A DNA stretch of 64,000 nt from Cryptomeria japonica (GCF_030272615.1 NC_081415.1:109078406-109142405); one strand, 5' to 3'; counted from the stretch's first letter, positions 33,021 through 45,504 are shown. Program-made: numbers and translations. The notes: a model not told the origin generated them from the sequence alone.

Positions 33021-34373
33021 AGTCGTTATGAGTTCCTGGTAGAGCAATTGTTCTCTCTTGCCTATGACCACTCTGAATCCCAGGTTATATATGCCTTGAC
33101 TGGTTTAGATTCTCTGTTATATGGACCAATATATGACTACCTCAAGCATAATATCTTACCCATTGACCAATCCCTTAACCAAAAACATAACTTTATCCGA
33201 CAAGCTGCTCGTTACACCCTTACCGCTGATACCTTATATCGTCGAGGTCTAGATGGTACTCTTCTACGTTGTCTTGATCGTAATGATTTCGATTCGGCTT
33301 TACACGAGCTTCATGAAGGTATTTGTGGCACACATTCAAGTGGCACTACTCTTGCTAAAAAGCTTCTACGAATGGGATACTACTAGCCTACAATGGAGAA
33401 AGACTCATATCATTTCGCCAAGAAATGTCCTAAATGCCAGATCCATGGCAATCTGATACATGCACCAGCACAGGAACTACAGCCATTTACAACCTCCTGG
33501 CCCTTTTGTCAGTGGGGACTAGACCTGGTTGGCAAAATACATCCTTCATCTTCAAATGGACACAAGTTCATTATAACTGCAACATAATACTTTACCAAAT
33601 GGATAGAAGCAGTTCCCATGACCACAGTGACCGGGAAACAAATTGCCTCTTTTATCTTAAATTATCTGATCTGCAGATATGGTATTCCAAGTTCAATCGT
33701 CACAGATAATGGACGACCTTTCAAAAACCAAGATGTACAGGAACTATGTGAAAAATTCAAAATCAAACATCGGTTTTCTACACCATACTACCCACAGGGA
33801 AATGGTCAAGCAGAAGCATCTAACAAGACAATCCTAAAAATCCTCAAGAAGACAGTGAATGATGTAGACAAAGATTGGCATGTACAACTCAATCCAGCAC
33901 TTTGGGCATACAGGACCAACATCCGCACACCTACAGGAGCAACACCATATTCATTGGTATATGGATCAAAGGCTATTTTACCCTTGGAGGTAGAAATTCC
34001 ATCTCTTAGAGTTTCTTTGAAAGGTTTAATCCCCGATGAAGAGTATCGAGTTAACCGACTGCAAGAACTGGAACTATTAGATGAAAGACGCCAACATGCT
34101 TATACTCATCTCAAAGCATATCAGCAATGGATGTGCAGGAGCTACAATCACAAGGTCATTCCCCGCAACTTCAAGGTTGGTGATCTAGTCCTCAAAGAAA
34201 ATCCAAGAAATCAGCAAGATAGAGAAAAGAAAGGGAAATTTGAACCAAACTGGTTGGGTCCCTATGTCATCATATCAGTCTATGGATCAGGTGCCTATCA
34301 GCTCACAAATTCTGAGGGAGATGTGTGCGATGATCCAACTAACAGCATTCATCTAAAGAAGTACTATACTTAA
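33021..34373 (+). pseudogene. Tat-element integrase
   Basis: HHCC zinc region: LHEGICGTHSSG ... KKCPKCQ. Core: WGLDLVGKI, FTKWIEAVP, TDNGRPFKN, QGNGQAEASNK, so both Asp and the Glu are present. The C-terminal part (FKVGDLVLKEN, NWLGPYVI, GAYQL, HLKKYY) is the usual Gypsy module without a chromodomain. Stops at 33384 (TAG, where Trp is expected in GYYWP) and 33585 (TAA). The natural stop is the TAA at 34371-34373. Confidence 0.92.
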
Positions 34374-34450
34374 GGTAGCCTGGTGCATGGAAAAAGCCAA
34401 AAAAAAAATCCAGAAAAGGCAAAAATACAAAGTACAATAAAAACAAATGG

Positions 34451-34473
34451 TGAAAACCTGGTAAACAGGTGCC
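34451..34473 (+). promoter_or_regulatory. Conserved post-pol motif TGAAAACCTGG-N-AAACAGG
   Basis: A single copy of the 23 bp motif present twice at 1753-1815, here 78 bp after the pol stop. The role is unknown. Confidence 0.55.
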
Positions 34474-35498
34474 CTTGTGAAAGAACAGCTCCTTTATCTA
34501 TATCCATGCCATTTTATCCATCAAAACACTATCGGCCATCGCCCGACACTTAGCATATATCCTTTCAGGACATACTTAGCGTAGTCACTATCCTGGGTTA
34601 TCCGTCTATATCTATTCTCTTACCGCATTCCACCATGGCTTGGAAATCACTGTACATAATCATATCCAGCGGTACACTCAGCTAGGGGCATTGAATTGTT
34701 CAAACACTTGCAAACATTCAAGACATTCCAACTATTGCAAAACTCAGACACATGACATCCAACAAACAAACCTACAATCCATCGCCACAACCAAAACAAA
34801 AACAATTCACAAGAATCTCAAGGATGGATGATTTTCTGAAATACTAAATGTTGCATTATCGCATAAAAGTCTTGATTATTCTGCATTTTGAACTTTTTGA
34901 AATTGTTGGAATCTTCTCCTTATCTCATAAAAGGCTTCAAAGCTAGAGATCATAAGGAAATTCCAATATTTTTATTAGTCTTCTGTCTGGGAGGCGATCC
35001 CTTGTACTGTGTGAATATTTGCCTCGAGACATGATACATTACATATCACTGAAGGCCTGATTCCATTTCATGCATATAAATGATCTACTCTTGTCTGTTT
35101 ACGCAATAAGCACTCAGGTCGTCCTGGTTCAATTATACCTTGATGCTTGTGCTATCTTGCAAAATCAAATATCATGTAAATTTTACTCAGGTCATTATGG
35201 TTCAATTATACCATTATGCTTGTATAAATTTTCAACATATCCTAAACAAATCAATGCTCAATGATGATATTTACAAAGAAAGCAAACAAATGGCTATATC
35301 GGATGGCAAATGCAGAATGAGGATGCTACCAAAAACATAGTTGCATATCATTTTACAAATAGTTACATATCATTTTACAATTAGTTGCATATCATATCAT
35401 ACATCTCATTTTCAAAATATCATTCATCATTCATCATTGCATCCCTCGCATGCATATCTATCACATCATCATGGAATCTTTCTTCACTTTCATATCTT

Positions 35499-35593
35499 CT
35501 ATCATTCTTCCAAACTATCTTTCATCATTCTTCCAAACTATCTTCTATCATTCTTCCAAACTATCTTCATCATTCTTCCAAACTATCTTCTAT
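35499..35593 (+). repeat. 22-24 bp minisatellite, four copies
   Basis: Copies of ATCATTCTTCCAAACTATCT start at about 35500, 35524, 35547 and 35569. Confidence 0.85.
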
Positions 35594-35740
35594 CATGTCT
35601 TATACAGGCAGTATCATTCTTGAAACCAGATGCTTGATCATCCATGTCTTATACAGGCGATATCATTCCTAAACCCAGATGATCGATCATCCATGTCTTA
35701 TACAGGAGGTGTCATACCTGAAACAAGACTTGCTCTCATT
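35594..35740 (+). repeat. 49 bp tandem repeat, three copies
   Basis: CATGTCTTATACAGG starts copies at 35594, 35643 and 35692, an exact 49 bp period. Each copy ends in a (C/T)(C/T)TRAAACC.AGA-like word, and the AGG...CCT pair could form a short hairpin. Confidence 0.85.
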
Positions 35741-36007
35741 CCAATCAATCTAATCAATCTTATCAAACCCATGCATGCCATCACTATCTACTCTTCCATC
35801 TTTCAAACAACATTCTTCTTCTTTCGAGAGATCATTCATGCTTTGTGTGCACGGATGGTCTTCCGAGGGGGCATTATCATATCAAATCTCAAAACAAATC
35901 CAATATCAGTTTCCACATCAAAACAACGATATCAAAATCAAACTTACATCAGCAACATGAAACAATTTGCTCATCTACATCAAGTTCAAAAACTTATCAT
36001 TTCATAT

Positions 36008-36178
36008 CAACTTGTAACACAACTCAAGTTCTCAAAAACCATATCAAAACTTGTAAAACAACTCAAGTACCAAAATCACATAAACTTGTAAAACAACTCA
36101 AGTTTCCCACCCATATCAGCTTGTAACATAACTCAAGTTTCCAACCCATATCAGCTTGTAAGACAAATCAGGCTTCAC
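36008..36178 (+). repeat. 35 bp minisatellite, five copies
   Basis: CTTGTAA-N-ACAACTCAAGT-type units start at 36011, 36050, 36085, 36120 and 36155. Confidence 0.85.
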
Positions 36179-36332
36179 ACATCGAACTTGAAATAGAACA
36201 CGCAAATAAATCATATTTTGATCAAAACAACACATTGATATCTACATAACTTGAAATATCTCACATCAAAACAAGTTATACTGACACTCATATTGGACAA
36301 CTAAATAAAATCATGACAGCACGACACAAATA

Positions 36333-36412
36333 TCGAATCTGGGGCATCACACATCAAATATTGAATCTGGGGCATCACACATCAAATATCAAATTTGGGG
36401 CACAACTTGAGC
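36333..36412 (+). repeat. 27-28 bp minisatellite, three copies
   Basis: AATCTGGGGCATCACACATC begins copies at 36336, 36364 and (diverged) 36391. Confidence 0.8.
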
Positions 36413-36491
36413 GACACAAAAATTGCATTTGATCATAAATCATGATAAAGCATCATTTTCTTTGAAATAACATGTGCACACACGTCACTTC

Positions 36492-36505
36492 AAAGAGGGG
36501 CAAAA
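36492..36505 (+). promoter_or_regulatory. Polypurine tract of the Tat element
   Basis: AAAGAGGGGCAAAA touches the 3' LTR start and is identical to the tract at 3867-3880. Confidence 0.88.
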
Positions 36506-37979
36506 TGTAGACGTATAAAAATGACCATATTCCTAAATGAATATTTTATGTTCATTTCTCTATTTAATTAAATCCAATTTAATTAAATTATCCACATTCC
36601 TCTATTTAATTAAGTAAATTACTCAATTAAATTCACTATACCATTTAATGAATAAATCATTTTATTCAATTAAATTCCCTCTATTCACTTTTAATTAAAT
36701 TCAAATTTAATTAAATAGTTATCCTAAATTGAATAAATCAAATTTATTTAATTTCTCCAAATTACAACCAAATTGAATGAAAATCATTTAATTCAATTAA
36801 ATCCTATTATCCCCCCATCCACTTGCAAAATCCCAAACCCATTTCTAATCCCTTCTAGAATCTTCTAATCGCTTCTAATTAACCTAACCCCTCCTCTAAA
36901 CTTTGTCACATCCCTAAACAAAGGGAAGTCACTCCTCAAAGCCTCAAAGTCTTTGATAACCATTAAAGGCTTTCAACCTTCAACCACTAAATGTCTCAAA
37001 GTCTTTGATAACCTTTGAAAGCTTCCAACCTTCAACCACTTAATCCACAAAGTCTCCAATAACCATTAATGGTTAACTCAAACCCTCCTACATGGTTAAA
37101 ACATTTGTTTTGACTCAACCTCTACCCAACCCAAGGGTCTCATCAGGCCTTTAATGCTTTGACCATGATTATCTCTTAATCATTTGCACAAAGGTTTATC
37201 CTTGGATTAAGTCTTAATCCATTGGGTAATCCTAACTTAGACTTGACCCTTAGCCTCTAGATAACTATGAGGTCTTCTCAGGCATTCAATGCCTCCAACC
37301 CCTTCTTTCAACCCAATCGTATGTTGACACTTGTCACCAAGTCATTGGTGCAAATTGTGCACATGGATCCCCAACTTTCAAGCTTGGCCCTTGATTAAAC
37401 CTTTCAATCCTGACCATCCATTGCCCTGTTTGTGCTATAAATACAGCTCTCATTCCTCCATTTTAAAAAGAATCATCTTTCAAATTTGAAGCATTATACT
37501 TATGCTCAAATTCTTTCAAGCTTTCTCATTTCATACATGCTCATCATTTAGCCTCTCTTTAGATCAGGAATTAGACTAAATATGCATGTTTAGATTACTT
37601 TCTTTATCATTTTAGTTCAATCATAGACTAAATATAGTATGCTAGGATAGTATTCATACTAATCTTGTCATCTTATCATTTAGTTTATTGCATTTTAGCA
37701 TCATACATAGCTTACAATACATCTCATACTAAAATCAATCAAAAGCATCTCTCGTTCTCATATTTGCTATCCCTAAACCATTTTGCTCAGTGATCTGAGA
37801 GCAAAAATGTTGGTTTGAGGGACATTGTGAGATAGAGAACCATGGGACCCTCCTTGGGAAGCTGAGTAATACTACGTTACTCCATAGCTTGCACCAAGAA
37901 GTCCTGTGTGTGTGTGTGGACTAGTATTTTGAAATATTTTCACATATTTAATTTTAGCAGCCCACTTTTCCACCATACA
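36506..37979 (+). repeat. 3' LTR of the Tat element
   Basis: 1474 bp, TGTAGACG...CATACA, about 98.3% identical to the 5' LTR by eye; most differences are transitions. The GTGTGTGTGTGTGG run near the end is shared by both copies. Confidence 0.93.
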
Positions 37980-38042
37980 ATTGTCAATTTTATTTCTCGT
38001 AAATTGACACATTGTCAATTTTATTTCTCTTAAAATTGACCA
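37980..38042. repeat. Right target duplication within a two-copy ATTGTCAATTTTATTTCTC repeat
   Basis: ATTGT at 37980-37984 is the right target duplication. It begins the first of two 30 bp direct copies (37980 and 38010) of host flanking sequence. Confidence 0.8.
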
Positions 38043-38899
38043 TTTACATTTGATCAATTCTGTTTAGTTTTGACTTATATATTAATTAATTAATTAATTA
38101 ATATTTGTCACTAATTTCATTATTCATTGACATCATTTCTCCCTTATCCCTAAGGCCTAGCCCTTGCTAAATAATTATTTACCTAGCCCATATCTTCTTT
38201 TTCTCAAAAAATTTAAATAAATATTTGTTATTTATTTAATTAACCTTTTTATCCACTTTCATAACATATCCTTGATCTCCCAATATCCCCTAATTATCTC
38301 CTAATCCTATGCACATGGGATAATCAATCATTAACTTTGGATTTCACCAACCCAAACTCCCATGAGATCTACTTGCCACACCAAATACTTCATGTGCATG
38401 ACAAGTAGTACCCCAAGGTATGGCCAAAGCTTCTATTCCTCACTTTTTAAATGTTCAGTCATATTTCCTTGGGGCATATGGGGGAATCATCCCTTTTTTC
38501 ATAAATTTCAATTTAAAAGTCATCCTATACTAGAAAATATAGATCATGAAAATATTTACCTTTTTTAAAATTCTTCTAAAGCACTTTATAGTACCCCACT
38601 AAATCATATCCATCTTGTTACTTCATGTTTTCAATCTCCACCCTTGATCTCCCAATGATCTTGTAGCTACCATCTTTAACCGGTTCTATTGTGCCACTTG
38701 ACCTAGAATTTTTTTTGCTTGAGAGATGTCATCAATTGTCAGCCCTCCATCTAGTACTCCAAAGTTCTATAAATTGGATTTTATCCTAGCCATTTTCAAC
38801 AACTTCATGAATGCAATATCATGTTGCAAAATTTGAGCACATTTTAGATTAATTGGACTAAACCACTTTTAGAGTGCAACTAGGAGATAAATATAGATT
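38043..38899. other. AT-rich intergenic sequence
   Basis: An ATTA simple repeat lies at about 38076-38102. No coding region was recognised. Confidence 0.5.
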
Positions 38900-39100
38900 G
38901 TCATTTGATATTTCATATAATTGTAGTCCTCTAATCTTGCCAAATCTTGAGTGTTTGTAGTTAATTTTGATATATTAGTGTAAGTTATCTTAGATTGTTC
39001 ATTATTGTCACACTTATGTGCTCACAGTTTGATTTTATATTATTTGTATGTACATAATTTTTATACTTTAGTTATTGATTAGATCTATGTATGCACTTAC
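38900..39100 (+). repeat. Diverged fragment of repeat R
   Basis: Shares GTAAGTTATCTTAGATTGTT and its surroundings with 54180-54393 and 57830-58025. It is an unnamed dispersed repeat. Confidence 0.65.
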
Positions 39101-39865
39101 TGCCAAAAATACCCTAGAGAAAAAAACTTCTAATAAGTACATAAACATAAAAGTATAATCATGAGAACTCATTATGCAAGTGGAAATAAACACAACTCCA
39201 CAACATCTATCCCTAGGGCATCTCAACATCATTACTTACAACATCCTCAAGAACATATCAACATAAGCATAACATCATAATTACTACCATAAACCAATGC
39301 ATTCTAACTCAACTAACACTATCTCTTTTCATGCATACATAGCATACCTCAATAGTCTATCTATCATGAATACATCCATTAATAATGCAAATCTCATTAA
39401 ATCCCTAAGATTCATTTTAAGAGAACCAATCCAAATTTTCCAAAGCCCAATTACTTATTCAACGTCCTAGCATCATTTTTCAATTTCCAATGCTAATTAC
39501 CATATTACTAGTCCATTTCCTTTATTCATCATAGACATTGAGCCACATAACACTAAATGTACATCCATAGAATCAATTCCATTAATGAGCATTATCCAAG
39601 ATACAACATGATACAACATTACATTCTCTTACAAGTATTATAATGATCGTGGCCTAACACATCATCTACCATTACATATACATCAACCATTTACATCAAG
39701 GAGCATAGCTCTCAACTACAAATACAATTACATCATGAATTCCACACATACATATGTGATATGAGTCATATACATCAATTTGCTACAAGTATCCATTTGT
39801 AAGCTAAAGAGATAGGAATCTTCATCCATGCACAAGAGCATCCAATGAAGAACATCCTGTTAGAA
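39101..39865. other. AT-rich sequence, nothing recognised
   Basis: No frame over 60 codons and no transposon motif. Confidence 0.45.
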
Positions 39866-41039
39866 GAAGGCATCAAACCACCCGACCATGTGGAACCATA
39901 AAGAACCACCCCTCATGCTAGGAGATGACACAAGATCCCACACACACTCTAGATCTAGGATGACATCTAATAACCAAAGAATAACACTCCACACATCATG
40001 CAGCTAAAGCAAGCCTCAACATAAACATAAGACCTCTAGAGGATACTCAACAAATCAAGACTCAAGGTGCTAGGACCTACATGCAGGGAAAAGAGTGTCA
40101 TCACATGTGACATAGTGGGAACTTAGGAACCAACCCCAACATCCAAGATGCACATGCAAAGCCATCTGAACCTTGAAAGAGTAAGGGAGATTAGCTTACC
40201 TGGGTCACTAAGGCCTTCCCAATCCTATCCTGAATACCACCCTCGGGCAAGGTATTGGGGCCACCATCACCATTTCTTATCTTATTATGATGAATTACTA
40301 TTACCCAACCCTCCTATAATCAATTAATTAAATTATCACTTGATTATAAGGTAAACTCCCAATGAGATATTTTGATGGTCTAGACTCTGGGCAACCTGAC
40401 TATATACTTCCCATGACCCCAGCCACTCACTTGGAAGCCCACTCTCCCTAGCATGCACCTAGATCTTAGGGTGACAACAATGCACGACACATAAACATGG
40501 GCTCTCAATACATCATAATTGGATAACCAAGGTTATAAATCATATAATAATCTCCAAGAACATGAACAACATATGTGAAAATCATAGCCTTACATAGGTA
40601 GCCAAGAATCATCAAACATCAAGAATCTCATTATCAAAAGCATCCAATATGAACCCAAAGAATAGAAATAAGGAATTTCCCATCTTGCTCAAAGCCCAAA
40701 AGAACATATAATCAATCATAACCAATAAACTGATTCTGGGATAGCTTCAGGAACTCAGAACCCAACATACATTAGCCTATGGGAAAACATAGAATTGGAT
40801 AATCAACTCAAAAAGCCCAAAAAATATAAAAAATACAAAAGACAAGGCAGTTTAGCGCATCCATGGGAAAGAGTAGTGCATAGAGCACTTCTTTTAGTGC
40901 ATAGAGAACTTCTTTTAATGCATCCATGCCAGAGTCTAAAAATTAGAATATGGAACAAATGACGCATGTAGCACTGTATATAGTGGCGCATATAGCACCC
41001 AGAATAGCACATAGGACTCAACTTTTAGCACATACAACT
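39866..41039 (+). repeat. Repeat S, copy 1 (1.17 kb)
   Basis: Nearly identical to 56083-57255. It contains a decayed TTAGCGCAT-type array from about 40850. The match stops abruptly at 41039, but the array runs on here to about 41075. The 72-codon minus frame found in both copies is not counted as a gene. Confidence 0.88.
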
Positions 41040-41075
41040 CATCTTTTAGCGCATACGACTCATTTTGTAGCACAT
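40850..41075 (+). repeat. Decayed TTAGCGCAT motif array outside the Tat element
   Basis: TTTAGCGCATCC, TAGTGCATAG (twice), TTAATGCATCC, GGCGCATATAG, TAGCACATAG, TTAGCACATAC, TTAGCGCATAC and GTAGCACATC occur about 20 bp apart. Most variants are single transitions from TTAGCGCAT. Confidence 0.75.
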
Positions 41076-42576
41076 CTAAGACATAGACTAAAATCTTAGA
41101 AAATGGAATTAGAATTATGAGTACGCCTAGAAAGTTACAGAAGACTTCAATAAGGCCGAGACCAATCTAAAAGGGATGCAAAGCCACTTAAAAACCAAAG
41201 ACTTAACAATTATCAACATAGGAATCAGAAGCATAGAATATTATTTATCCGAACATGAACACAATTCACAAAAAGAATCAGGAGGCAATCTCCCGAAAAA
41301 CAACCTCACAACATACACCAAATCACAAGAGCAAGGATAATCCAAGACCTGAAAGACTGTTAAGCAATAGAATAAGTAAAATGAAAGCAACCATTAGAAT
41401 CTCCTAAACATACAATCCTCACGGAATCATTCACAGAGAAATGCATACACAAAAAAAATTCACAAGGTACGTTGTTTCCCCAACCTTATAATATAAACTT
41501 GATAAATGTAAAAATTGCATTCATTTTCCCAAATCTCCCTCAAGCAGTCTCTACTCAGTCAGAGAAAAAACAAGCTTTTCCTGAAATGAAAACATACAAA
41601 AGATAAACGAAACCAACCTGGAACCTAGAGTTATGGAAGAAAGAATTTGATGGAGAGCCAATATCTAATTCTAAAATCTAGCAAGCCAAGAATCCCAAAC
41701 TCAAAATCGAAATCAAATCCTCAATCACACAAAAGTTTTCCTAGAAGCCAACCCAAACAAATGCACAAGAAAATTATTTAATAAAGTTTGCATCCAAACT
41801 ATAAAAAAGGTGTAGCCAATTAGAAAATTCCAATAAACTATATTCTATACCAACCCCCTTCCAAAATTGAGGTAAATGATATAAAATAATATTATTTACT
41901 TACCCCACAAATTAACCAATAGAATAATAAGGTAGGTAAGGAACATAATATTTAATTAACCCCAATAGGTAAAAAAGAAAATAATAAAATAAGAAACCAA
42001 TAATAAATTAAACCATGGGCACAATTAAATGTAGAAGGCCAATAATAAAATAACCAAGGGTAATCTAAATAAATACTCTAAATTAATATTAAAGCCTCAA
42101 CTATATAAATGGATAATAATTCCAAACGACTTAATTAATAAAATAATTAAACAATAAATAATAAATATCCAATAAACACTTAAATCAATAAATATTAATC
42201 CCAATAATATTAATCTTTGATTAAATTAATATTAAGTATTATTATCAACTTTTAATTTATTTTATTATTATAAACTATGTGAGGCAATTTAATTAATTAA
42301 TAATTAAATAGACAATAATCACAACTCCTCAAGATGACTCAACAAGAGGCAACGCAAAATACCACATGACGCTAAACGACGACTCAACTCAAGATACTAA
42401 ACTAACAAGGATATCAACTTAAACCTAGAGTGTAAAATGGGATTTCATGTCACCTCTGATCAACTTGCCATTGAGATGAAGACATGCTCAGACCTGTGAA
42501 GCCAAGTGGAGTCGATGTTTGGTACCTGCAAATGTGTCACCACCAATACATGCACAACACCATCTATAGTAATACA
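41076..42576. other. AT-rich old repeat sequence, no gene seen
   Basis: Only short frames. An ATTAATA-rich stretch lies at 41940-42310. Confidence 0.45.
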
Positions 42577-42947
42577 TGTAGACACATAAATCTGCACACT
42601 TAATTAAATAAATTTTATTTGTTTAATTATCATTTATCAACCTATTAATTAAATTAAGGTTTAATTAATATCCCCTTTTCTTCTATCCAACCATTAATCA
42701 AATTCAACATTTGATTAATTCCCCTTTCTTCTATTAATTGAATAAATTCGATTTATTTGATTAAATCCTCTTTCTACATTTAACTAAATTTATATTTAAC
42801 TAAAATCCTTTCTTTCATATATATAAATCAATATTTATTTATAAACCCCCTCCCCACCTACATTTTCCTACAAATGCAAGTTGCATCCTTTTTAGTTGAA
42901 ATAAAACATTTTATTTTAATTAAAATCCTATTTCTCCCACTTGCATC

Positions 42948-44089
42948 TGTTACTACTTATCAGATTGCTATTAGTTTTATGTCAAAGTTATACTATATAC
43001 TTTAGTCAATTATCTATTAATGAGATATTCAGTCAGTATGCATAGTCTAGTCGGTTACAGAAGAAAGCAGTCACAGAACGCAGTATACACCGAACTGTCT
43101 ACCGAGTATCTTTACATGTCTACCGAGCAGCAAAGATGACACACCGAGTTGATATACACCGAGTGAAACGTGTTACCAGATTCATTGAACTTGGACATGC
43201 ATATGAAAACGTGTTACAAGATCGAGGCATATCTAACCGTTATCACATTGGAAATTGCACTTAAAGATTGTGTATGATTTTGATGTCATCTAACCAATGA
43301 AATAATTGGCATGGTTATTCATTCAATAAATCGTGTTTACAAGATCGAAGCAATGGATTGGATCACCGTCATAAGAGATCTATTTATATAACATGAGTTA
43401 AGAGTTAAATAGGTGTGTGCATGAGTGTAAGAAGACTGTTACAGAGACACAGAGGTCACCGAGAAGGTTTTCAGAGAATAGTCAAAGAACAGAGTAAACA
43501 GAAGGATTTACCGAGTTACTATATGGGTTACCGAGGTATGCTATAAGCAAGGTAATCTTATTCTGAGCACATAGAATCTACTATAACATTCTAGATGAAA
43601 AGTTGCAGATATTTGTAATAATTTTATTGTAATATTTTGAAGTTGTAAGAGAAACCTTTAACAGGGTAAAAGACTCTAATCAAGTCTATAAATTGTAAAG
43701 CCTCTAACCAGGTGTAGCATTTAGATGAAGTGTTATAAAATCCTTTAGCAAGGTAGATCTAACAGATCTTGTTACTCCTAACAGGGTATGCTATCAGAAA
43801 TAGCTAAACATGTAGCTCTAACCGAGCACTCTTTATTATTGTAGTAGTGAAGTTGTGGGTGCCATCCCCATCGCAGTTTTTCTCTCTAACCAAGAGTTTC
43901 TGCGTAACCAAAATATATGTGTTATGGAGTGAATCATGTATGATTGTTATCTATTTGTTTTAGCTTTATAATATGTTATTGCACTATTAGGTTTATGCAT
44001 AACAATAAAGTTATTGTTGAAGAAATGTTTTGAAGTACTAATTCACCGCTCCCCTCTTAGTACATTAGCTTTCCATATTCGGCCTAACA
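42948..44089 (+). repeat. 5' LTR of the pol-less element
   Basis: 1142 bp. Rich in CCGAG/CGGTTA words. A TATATAAC box lies at about 43386. Confidence 0.9.
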
Positions 44090-44091
44090 AT

Positions 44092-44103
44092 TGGTATTAG
44101 AGC
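44092..44103 (+). promoter_or_regulatory. Primer binding site (iMet-type, one change)
   Basis: TGGTATTAGAGC lies two bases after the LTR. The plant consensus is TGGTATCAGAGC, so one C-to-T change is present. Confidence 0.8.
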
Positions 44104-44151
44104 TTGAATCTTGGAAAAGGGTTTAACTACCTAAAGAGAAAGAGCTTATCA

Positions 44152-45504
44152 ATGGAAGGCTATAAACAATCTTGGAGGATTGTGTATTTGCAAGAAGAGC
44201 TGGATCATGCTAATCAAGCGATTGTAGACATGCAAAGGCAAATGCAAAAATCTCTGAAAGTGAGAAGAAGATTATCTGATGATTTGCAGGATTCTCAAGA
44301 GTTAGTGGAACAAATTGAGACATCATCTGAGAACAGTATATCTGAAGAAACTGAATAAATGATTGGAGTGTTGAAAGAAAAGAACAAAGCAACGGTTGAT
44401 CAACTGAAAGCAATGAAAAGAGAACATGAACATTTCAGCACACAAATGACTGAAAATCTTGATGCATTGAGGATAGCTGAGGATAAAGCAAGAGATCTAC
44501 AGAGAGAGAAACAACAACTTGAAGTCTTAGTATCTGATAAGAATGATGAAATCACAAGATTAACTGGAATTCAACAAAACCTATCAAATCAACTAGGTTA
44601 TGCACATCATGAAGCAAATCTGAAAGATGATGAGAATCAAGCATTGAAACTTGAAGTATCAAAGTTAACCGATGAACTTGAAATAGAGAAGAAATCCAAA
44701 GAAACATTGAAGAAGAGTTATGAAGCATCAAAGATGTTGGATGAGCAACTGAATACAAGACGACCCAACAAAGATGTAGGACTCGGTTACAAAGGAAAAG
44801 TCTCTACCGAGAAATAAATTCATAGTACTGAGGGAGGAGAATCATCAAAGCAAACTAGAAACAAGAATAACATCAAAAGAAAGAAGCCTATTTGCAACTA
44901 CTATGGAAATCAAGGTCACACTGCCAACATATGCCAAATCAGATAAGGTAAGCAACCAAATGTCACTAAGTCCAATGGTTATTGTTACAATTGCAATAAA
45001 TATGGTCACACATCTAATCAATGTAGGACAAAGTCTGTTAACAATTGTCAGAAGGAAAAATTCAAAGGGTTTTGTAAAAACTGCAATAGATATGAACATA
45101 GTACCAAGAAGTGTTGGTTTAAGCAAAAGAACTATATGTGGTATGCACACTGAGCAAATGCTAGAGGTTACCGAACTCACACAGATCCTTACCGATAGTA
45201 TTCTATAGTACCATGGGATTACAATACAAGGATATGGTGTGAATGTTGTGGAAGATATGGACATATAAGTGCCAACTATTTTATAAGGTTTGGAACGAAC
45301 AACCGAAGATCATGGAGAAATCCTGGTATGGCATGTTTTCATTGTCACAAAGTAGGACACTTAGCTGGAGATTGTAGAGATCAACCTAGAAAAGACACTG
45401 AAGAAATAAAAGAAAAATTAAAGATGATTTGGAAAAAGAAGGAAATTGTGTCAAATAAAGAAAGCACCTTACCTACCGAGTTAGGTGCACGTATTCCAAA
45501 TTAA
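44152..45504 (+). pseudogene. Gag-like frame: coiled coil plus five zinc knuckles
   Basis: ATG at 44152 (MEGYKQSW). One frame runs to the TAA at 45502 with in-frame stops at 44356, 44815, 44944, 45151 and 45196 and no frameshift. The first half is a long Glu/Lys/Leu coiled coil. Five CCHC-like motifs follow: CNYYGNQGHTANIC, CYNCNKYGHTSNQC, CKNCNRYEHSTKKC, CECCGRYGHISANY and CFHCHKVGHLAGDC. The second and fifth are intact; the first, third and fourth have lost a ligand or the GH. The usual UBN2 capsid domain is not visible, so this is either a shortened gag or an RNA-binding derivative. Confidence 0.75.

Larger units (their letters stand above)
34374..36491 (+). other. 3' untranslated region of the Tat element
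   Basis: About 2.1 kb without a credible gene. It contains the TGAAAACCTGG-N-AAACAGG motif, four minisatellites and a CCGAGGGGGCAT tract at about 35863, which resembles a second PPT. Tat and Ogre elements are known for tandem repeats in this region. Confidence 0.75.
22209..37979 (+). mobile_element. Complete Tat-lineage Ty3/Gypsy retrotransposon
   Basis: 15,771 bp with two nearly identical LTRs, perfect 5 bp target duplications, a primer site, a 3.3 kb leader, gag, protease, G-patch, RT, RNase H, a second RNase H, integrase, a 2.1 kb repeat-bearing 3' region and a PPT. A second, archaeal-type RNase H before integrase is the hallmark of the Tat (Tat/Ogre) branch; no chromodomain follows integrase. 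One frame (26976-34373) carries gag and all pol domains with 14 internal stops and no frameshift. About 25 LTR differences in about 1473 bp (1.7%) show a fairly recent insertion. Confidence 0.95.

Noticed and set aside
34640-36126. Short frames in the Tat 3' untranslated region
   Set aside because: They run through minisatellites and are Ser/His/Ile-rich repeat translations.
40803-41021. 72-codon minus frame nearly identical at 57019-57237
   Set aside because: The two copies match because repeat S was copied recently. The frame runs over the decayed motif array and has no domain.
44845-45264. 139-codon minus frame
   Set aside because: Shadow of the zinc-knuckle frame on the other strand.
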